Shown here: positions 1-5,222 of the stretch, piece by piece
Position numbering within the stretch: position 1 is the first letter of the stretch
Layout of the letters: every line of letters starts with the position of its first letter
Origin: Alphaproteobacteria bacterium
GTDB lineage: Bacteria; Pseudomonadota; Alphaproteobacteria; CACIAM-22H2
Length of the DNA stretch: 5,222 bases
Direction of reading: 5' to 3'
Assembly (NCBI GenBank): GCA_947500965.1
Contig: CANMWW010000204.1
Coordinates: 1 to 5,222, forward strand
The notes under the pieces: model-generated
Databases searched by the model: none
Seen by the model: the letters and a program-made list of their open reading frames with translations, nothing else
Told to the model about the DNA's origin: nothing
Position numbers and translations under genes: made by a program

Positions 1-1108
1 CACGCCGATCGCCGTCATCCTCGAGGAAGGCGAGAGCGCGGCCTCGGCCTCGGCGCCCGCGCCCGCCGCGGCCCCGGCTCCCGCCGCCGCGCCCGCTGCC
101 GCTGCCGCGCCGGCATCCGCCGCGCCACCTGCGGCCAGGCCGGCAGCCGCGCCCGCCGCGGATGCCGGGCGCGTCTTCGCCTCGCCGCTCGCGCGCCGCA
201 TGGCCGAGCAGGCAGGCCTCGACATCTCCGCGATCCGGGGCAGCGGCCCGAATGGCCGCATCGTGAAGGCCGACATCGACGCCGCGCGCGCCGGCGGCCA
301 GGCCGCCCGCAAGCCCGCGGCGCCGGCGGCCGCCGCCGCGCCCTCGGCCGCGCCGGCCTCCGCCGCGCCCGCGCCGGCGGCCGTCTCCGCCGCGTCGCTC
401 GCCGCGATCGGCCCGCACAAGCTCGTCCCGCTCTCCTCGATGCGCCGAGTGATCGCGCGCCGCCTCACCGAGAGCAAGCAGCAGGTCCCGCATTTCTACC
501 TGACGGTCGATTGCGTCATCGACCGGCTGCTCGCGGGGCGCGCGGCGCTGAACGCCAAGAGCCCGGAGAAGGGGCCCGGCGCCTTCAAGCTCTCGGTCAA
601 CGACTTCGTCATCAAGGCGGTCGCGGTGGCGCTGCGCCAGGTGCCCGCGGCCAACGCGTCCTACTCCGACGACGGCATCCTGATGTGGGACAACGTCGAC
701 GTCTCGGTCGCTGTCGCGATCCCCGGCGGGCTGATCACGCCGATCATCCGCAACGCCGACGCCAAGGGCCTGGCGCAGATCTCGAACGAGATGAAGGACC
801 TCGCCGCGCGCGCCAAGGACGGCAAGCTCAAGCCGGAGGAGTTCCAGGGCGGCGGCTTCTCGATCTCCAACCTCGGCATGTTCGGCATCAAGGAGTTCGG
901 CGCGGTGATCAACCCGCCGCAGGGCGCGATCCTCGCGGTCGGTGCCGGCGAGCAGCGCCCCGTCGTCAAGGACGGCGCGCTCGCGATCGCCACGGTGATG
1001 TCCTGCACGCTCTCGGTCGACCATCGCGTGATCGACGGCGCCGTGGGCGCGGAGTTCCTCGCCGCCTTCAAGCGGATCGTCGAGGACCCCCTGGCGATGC
1101 TGCTCTGA
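1..1108 (+). CDS. pdhC: Pyruvate dehydrogenase E2, dihydrolipoamide acetyltransferase (5'-truncated by window edge)
   Basis: E2 core of the cytoplasmic pyruvate dehydrogenase complex: it transfers the acetyl group from lipoyl-lysine to CoA. The frame is open from base 2, giving 368 visible residues. An ATG at 200 is internal, because clear E2 sequence precedes it. Visible in order: the end of a lipoyl domain (TPIAVILEEGE, residues 1-11; the lipoylated lysine lies off-window), an Ala/Pro linker (12-56), the peripheral-subunit-binding domain (about 58-95, with ASPLARRMA and GSGPNGRIVKADI), a second Ala/Pro linker (about 97-135), and the catalytic domain (about 140-368). The catalytic motif DHRVIDG has His341 and Asp345, and the FSISNLG segment (286-292) is also typical. 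The TPIAVILEEGE tail favours pyruvate rather than 2-oxoglutarate dehydrogenase E2, and so does the neighbouring lpdA-lipA. The gene is intact to its TGA; the N-terminus, including the number of lipoyl domains, cannot be seen. Confidence 0.95.
   Translation, partial: TPIAVILEEGESAASASAPAPAAAPAPAAAPAAAAAPASAAPPAARPAAAPAADAGRVFASPLARRMAEQAGLDISAIRGSGPNGRIVKADIDAARAGGQAARKPAAPAAAAAPSAAPASAAPAPAAVSAASLAAIGPHKLVPLSSMRRVIARRLTESKQQVPHFYLTVDCVIDRLLAGRAALNAKSPEKGPGAFKLSVNDFVIKAVAVALRQVPAANASYSDDGILMWDNVDVSVAVAIPGGLITPIIRNADAKGLAQISNEMKDLAARAKDGKLKPEEFQGGGFSISNLGMFGIKEFGAVINPPQGAILAVGAGEQRPVVKDGALAIATVMSCTLSVDHRVIDGAVGAEFLAAFKRIVEDPLAMLL
35..169 (+). repeat. Low-complexity Ala/Pro linker 1 of E2
   Basis: Degenerate GCN/CCN codon runs encode about 45 residues that are nearly all Ala and Pro with a few Ser. 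The stretch sits between the lipoyl domain tail and the E3/E1-binding domain. In E2 proteins such linkers are flexible swinging arms. The DNA is imperfectly repetitive and could be prone to slippage or to assembly errors, but the frame is open throughout here. Confidence 0.8.
290..406 (+). repeat. Low-complexity Ala/Pro linker 2 of E2
   Basis: A second run of GCN/CCN/TCN codons (about residues 97-135 of the visible protein) separates the peripheral-subunit-binding domain from the catalytic domain. It is similar in composition to linker 1 but not a copy of it, so independent low-complexity expansion is more likely than a simple duplication. Confidence 0.75.
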
Positions 1109-1113
1109 GGAGG
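1107..1113 (+). promoter_or_regulatory. Strong Shine-Dalgarno for lpdA
   Basis: GAGGAGG begins inside the TGA stop of pdhC and ends 8 bases before the ATG of lpdA at 1122. It is the best ribosome-binding site in the window and fixes the lpdA start. Its overlap with the upstream stop suggests that ribosomes finishing E2 can re-initiate on E3. Confidence 0.85.
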
Positions 1114-1121
1114 ACCCGTAC

Positions 1122-2537
<1,416 letters not shown>

Positions 2538-2541
2538 CGCC

Positions 2542-3504
2542 ATGGACGACACGCCGACCGCGACCAAGGAGCAGCGCGCCGCGCTCCGCCACCCGGAGAA
2601 GGCGCATCGCCCGGACAATCCGATCCAGCGCAAGCCGGAATGGATCCGGGTGAAGGCGCCGACCTCGGCCGAGTACCACGAGACGCGCAGGCTCATGCGC
2701 GAGCTCAAGCTCGCCACGGTCTGCGAGGAGGCGGCCTGCCCCAACATCGGCGAGTGCTGGAAGAAGAAGCACGCGACGGTGATGATCCTAGGCTCGGTCT
2801 GCACCCGCGCCTGCGCCTTCTGCAACGTCGCGACGGGCCGGCCCGACCAGCTCGACCCGCACGAGCCGGAGAACACGGCCAGGGCCGTCGCGGGCCTCGG
2901 CATGACGCACATCGTCGTCACCTCGGTCGACCGCGACGACCTCGAGGATGGCGGCGCGATGCAGTTCGTGCGCACGATCGAGGAGATCCGCGCGCGCTCG
3001 CCGGGCACGACGATCGAGATCCTCACGCCGGACTTCCTGCGCAAGGACGGCGCGCTTGAGAAGGTCGCGGCCGCGCGGCCCGACGTCTTCAACCACAACC
3101 TCGAGACCGTGCCGCGCCTCTACCCGACGATCCGGCCTGGCGCGCGCTACTTCCATTCGCTGCGGCTGCTGCAGCGCGTGAAGGAGGTCGATCCGTCGAT
3201 CTTCACCAAGTCCGGCATCATGGTGGGGCTTGGCGAGGACCGGATCGAGGTCGGGCAGGTGATGGACGACCTGCGCTCCGCCGACGTCGACTTCCTGACC
3301 ATCGGCCAGTACCTGCAGCCGACGCCCAAGCACGCGCGGATCGACCGCTTCGTCACGCCCGAGGAATTCGAGTCCTACAGGACGATGGCGCTGGCGAAGG
3401 GCTTCCTGCTCGTCTCGGCGAGTCCGCTCACGCGCTCGTCCTACCACGCGGACGAGGATTTCCAGCGCCTGAAGGCCGCGCGCGCCGCCAGGCTCGCGCG
3501 CTGA
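2542..3504 (+). CDS. lipA: Lipoyl synthase (radical SAM)
   Basis: Inserts two sulfurs into octanoyl groups on E2 and other lipoate-dependent proteins, the last step of lipoyl cofactor synthesis. The protein is 320 residues, typical of the family. The auxiliary 4Fe-4S cluster, which is sacrificed as sulfur donor, is bound by Cys61, Cys66 and Cys72 (CEEAACPNIGEC). The radical-SAM cluster is bound by Cys87, Cys91 and Cys94 in CTRACAFC. The C-terminal RSSYHAD motif (298-304) holds the serine known to ligate the auxiliary cluster in this family. I chose the ATG at 2542. A TTG at 2506 in the same frame would add 12 residues, but it lies inside lpdA and lacks support. The gap after lpdA is only 4 bases with no good Shine-Dalgarno, so translation is probably coupled to lpdA. 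The octanoyltransferase gene lipB is not in the window. Confidence 0.96.
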   Translation: MDDTPTATKEQRAALRHPEKAHRPDNPIQRKPEWIRVKAPTSAEYHETRRLMRELKLATVCEEAACPNIGECWKKKHATVMILGSVCTRACAFCNVATGRPDQLDPHEPENTARAVAGLGMTHIVVTSVDRDDLEDGGAMQFVRTIEEIRARSPGTTIEILTPDFLRKDGALEKVAAARPDVFNHNLETVPRLYPTIRPGARYFHSLRLLQRVKEVDPSIFTKSGIMVGLGEDRIEVGQVMDDLRSADVDFLTIGQYLQPTPKHARIDRFVTPEEFESYRTMALAKGFLLVSASPLTRSSYHADEDFQRLKAARAARLAR

Positions 3505-3520
3505 GCAGGGCCCTCGCGCC

Positions 3521-3979
3521 ATGCCGACGCATGCCGAGAAGCGGTTGCTGCCCTATGCGCCCGAGCAGCTCTTCGACCTCGTCGCGCAGGTCGAGCGCTA
3601 CCCCGAGTTCCTGCCCTGGTGCCTCGCGGCGCGCATCCGCAGCCGCTCCGAGGACGTCGTCGTCGCCGACCTCGTGATCGGCTTCCGCATGATCCGCGAG
3701 CGCTTCACCTCGCATGTCAGGCTCGACCGCCCGCGACGCATCGACGTGCGCTACGCCGACGGGCCGTTCAAGCACCTCGACAACCACTGGATCTTCGAGC
3801 CGGTCGCGCCCTGCGCCGAGCTGCCGGGCGGCGGGACGCTGATCGACTTCTACGTCGACTTCGAGTTCCGCTCGAAGCTGCTCCAGGGCCTGATCGGCGT
3901 GCTCTTCAACGAGGCCACGCGCCGCATGGTCGCCGCCTGCGAGGCCCGCGCGCGCCAGCTCTACGCGCCGCTGGGCTAG
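3521..3979 (+). CDS. COQ10/RatA-family START-like (SRPBCC) protein, probable ubiquinone-binding protein
   Basis: A 152-residue single-domain protein of the polyketide cyclase/START-like fold. Family hallmarks are VERYPEFLPWC (24-34), GPFKHLDNHWIFEP (81-94), DFYVDFEF (109-116) and a long amphipathic C-terminal helix (about 118-146) that would close over a hydrophobic pocket. Mitochondrial COQ10 binds coenzyme Q and is needed for efficient respiration. Bacterial members are often labelled 'RatA toxin' after an E. coli homologue reported to inhibit ribosome subunit association, but no antitoxin-like partner (RatB) follows here. I therefore favour the lipid/quinone-binding role. The start ATG at 3521 follows a weak AGGG (3507-3510) at 10 bases and leaves the first beta strand intact. 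The gene is the last of the pdhC-lpdA-lipA run, 16 bases after lipA. It ends in a TAG shared with the convergent transporter gene. Confidence 0.88.
   Translation: MPTHAEKRLLPYAPEQLFDLVAQVERYPEFLPWCLAARIRSRSEDVVVADLVIGFRMIRERFTSHVRLDRPRRIDVRYADGPFKHLDNHWIFEPVAPCAELPGGGTLIDFYVDFEFRSKLLQGLIGVLFNEATRRMVAACEARARQLYAPLG
3976..3979. other. CTAG palindrome providing overlapping stops for two convergent genes
   Basis: Read on the plus strand, TAG at 3977-3979 ends the COQ10-like gene. Read on the minus strand, TAG at 3978-3976 ends the MFS gene. The genes therefore overlap tail to tail by four bases, with no intergenic space and no visible hairpin terminator between them. The other three stop codons in the window (pdhC, lpdA and lipA) are TGA. 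Confidence 0.9.
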
Positions 3980-5214
3980 GACGTGCCGCCAGCCCTCCGC
4001 GTGACCGGCCAGTACCAGGCGAGCGCCGCGAGCTGGAGAGCCATCAGCCCCGCGATCACAGCGCGGTGGCTCTCGCCCGCGCTCCAGCCGGTGGCGGTCG
4101 ACACGAGGTCGATGGCCCAGCCCACCGACGCCTGCAGCGCGAAGGCACCGGCGAAGACCGACAGGTTGAGCGCGGTGTTCACGCGGCCCGCCATGCCGGG
4201 CGGGAAGCCCTGGGTCAGGATCGTGTAGGCGAAGATCGTCGCGCAGCCGAACAGCGCGAAGAAGAACCAGGTGACGGGCAGGGCGGTGGTGGCGCCAAGC
4301 GCGAGCGGCACCTCGCTCGCCACGAAGGCGATGGCGAAGGCGGCGAGGATGCGCTCCTTCGCGAAGCCGCGGCGCAGCAGCGGCTCGACGGCGACCCCGC
4401 CCACCAGGTGTCCGGCGATGATCGTGCAGGAGATCACCAGCAGGATCGCCGCGCGCGGCGCGGCCTCCAGTCCCGCCACCTGTTCCAGCCAGGGCGCCGC
4501 CCACAGGCTCTGGTAGGCGAGGAACATGCCGTGCGTCAGCACGGTCACCGGCATGATGCGCCAGAACAGCGGCGCGGAGAACGCGCGGCGCACGCCGGCC
4601 AGCTGCTCCGCCAGCGAGAGTTCGCCGCCGCCGCCACGCTCCGGGGGCGCGGCGAAGACGAGCACGGACACGTAGAGCGCGATCGCCGCGAGGCCGGCCA
4701 TCGCATCGCGCCACGCCACGCTGGCGAGGATCGCCTGGAGCGGCAGCGTCGCGAAGGCGGCGCCGACGCCACCGGCGGCCAGAAGGATCCCGTTGGCGAG
4801 CACGAGGCGCGCGGGCGGCCAGTAGAGCGTGTTCGCCTTGAAGCCGGACATGAGGCCGCCGCAGACGCCAAGCCCGATCAGCGCGCGTCCGAGCGCCAGC
4901 GTCTCGACCGAATGCGCGCGCGCATAGACCAGCGCGCCGACCGAGGCGATGGCGAAGAGCGCGGCGTTGACCCGTCGCGGGCCGAAGCGGTCGAGCAGCA
5001 CGCCGAGCGGGATCTGCGCGGCGGCGAAGGCCGCGAAATAGGCCGAGGTGAGGACGCCGATGTCGGCGGCGGTCAGGCCGAACTCGGTCGAGAGCTGCGG
5101 CGCGATCACGGCGTTCGTGCCGCGCAGCAGGTAGCTCATCAGGTAGCCCGCCGCGAAGGGCAGGAAGCAGCGCGCGACCAGCGCGCCGGTGCCGGAGGGA
5201 AGCGGCGCGCTCAT
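3976..5214 (-). CDS. Major facilitator superfamily transporter, substrate unknown
   Basis: An inner-membrane secondary transporter of 412 residues, the usual size for a 12-helix MFS protein. Hydrophobic segments suitable for membrane helices lie roughly at 13-33, 48-70, 83-100, 106-126, 136-158, 168-189, 216-240, 254-276, 287-308, 313-335, 346-370 and 384-402. A more polar central loop (about 190-213, containing PPERGGGGE) separates the two halves. The loop after helix 2 carries the MFS signature A, GVLLDRFGPRR (71-81), with Asp75 and the basic pair Arg80/Arg81. A conserved-looking FPPGMAGRVNTALN (337-350) lies between helices 10 and 11. None of this identifies the substrate. The ATG at 5214 gives a short hydrophilic N-terminus and fits well, but only 8 bases lie upstream, with no Shine-Dalgarno in them. 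The frame stays open to the edge, so a start further upstream is possible. It is convergent with the PDH operon and not obviously part of it. Confidence 0.9.
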   Translation of the reverse strand: MSAPLPSGTGALVARCFLPFAAGYLMSYLLRGTNAVIAPQLSTEFGLTAADIGVLTSAYFAAFAAAQIPLGVLLDRFGPRRVNAALFAIASVGALVYARAHSVETLALGRALIGLGVCGGLMSGFKANTLYWPPARLVLANGILLAAGGVGAAFATLPLQAILASVAWRDAMAGLAAIALYVSVLVFAAPPERGGGGELSLAEQLAGVRRAFSAPLFWRIMPVTVLTHGMFLAYQSLWAAPWLEQVAGLEAAPRAAILLVISCTIIAGHLVGGVAVEPLLRRGFAKERILAAFAIAFVASEVPLALGATTALPVTWFFFALFGCATIFAYTILTQGFPPGMAGRVNTALNLSVFAGAFALQASVGWAIDLVSTATGWSAGESHRAVIAGLMALQLAALAWYWPVTRRAGGTS

Positions 5215-5222
5215 CGCGGCCG

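Noticed and set aside
200..1108. Treating the ATG at 200 as the true start of the first gene.
   Set aside because: In-frame sequence upstream from base 2 encodes the end of a lipoyl domain, a linker and the start of the subunit-binding domain, so the ATG is internal.
3521..3979. Calling the START-fold gene a type II toxin with a partner antitoxin.
   Set aside because: No small antitoxin gene lies on either side: lipA is upstream and a convergent transporter is downstream. The toxin name rests on a distant homologue.
3940..4060. A possible intrinsic terminator at the convergent junction.
   Set aside because: I see no GC-rich hairpin followed by a T-run on either strand. The sequence is coding right up to the shared stop.
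3428..4714. A 428-codon minus-strand open frame overlapping the COQ10-like gene and the transporter.
   Set aside because: It is an alternate-frame shadow of the MFS gene. It is Arg/Ala/Gly-rich, lacks membrane helices, and conflicts with two well-supported genes.

Overview
The window is a gene-dense, very GC-rich stretch (roughly 70% by eye, with third codon positions almost all G or C) that looks like the chromosome of an alphaproteobacterium. The E2 subunit has the lipoyl-domain tail and Ala/Pro linkers typical of alphaproteobacterial pyruvate dehydrogenase. The gene order pdhC-lpdA-lipA-coq10/ratA-like is also a common alphaproteobacterial arrangement. I cannot name a genus from this sequence alone.

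Layout: bases 1-1108 are the 3' part of pdhC (dihydrolipoamide acetyltransferase, E2), running in from the left edge. A 13-base gap with a strong Shine-Dalgarno leads to lpdA (1122-2537, E3). Four bases later lipA begins (2542-3504, lipoyl synthase). After a 16-base gap comes a small START/SRPBCC-fold gene of the COQ10/RatA family (3521-3979). These four genes share the plus strand and have tight spacing, so they are probably one transcription unit whose promoter lies outside the window. A major facilitator superfamily transporter gene runs towards them on the minus strand (5214-3976). The two convergent genes end in the same CTAG palindrome, so their stop codons overlap.

How the genes work together: E2 carries acetyl groups on lipoyl-lysine arms, E3 reoxidises those arms with NAD+, and LipA inserts the sulfurs that make the lipoyl cofactor. 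The operon therefore couples a lipoate-dependent complex with the enzyme that matures its cofactor. The COQ10-like protein is predicted to bind ubiquinone or a similar lipid. A link to respiration, where PDH-derived NADH is oxidised, is plausible but inferred. The MFS transporter shows no clear functional link.

There is no gene-free stretch over 300 bases, and I see no RNA gene, insertion sequence, CRISPR array or convincing terminator. I found no previously undescribed system here. It reads as ordinary core metabolism, with a few small-scale curiosities listed as findings.
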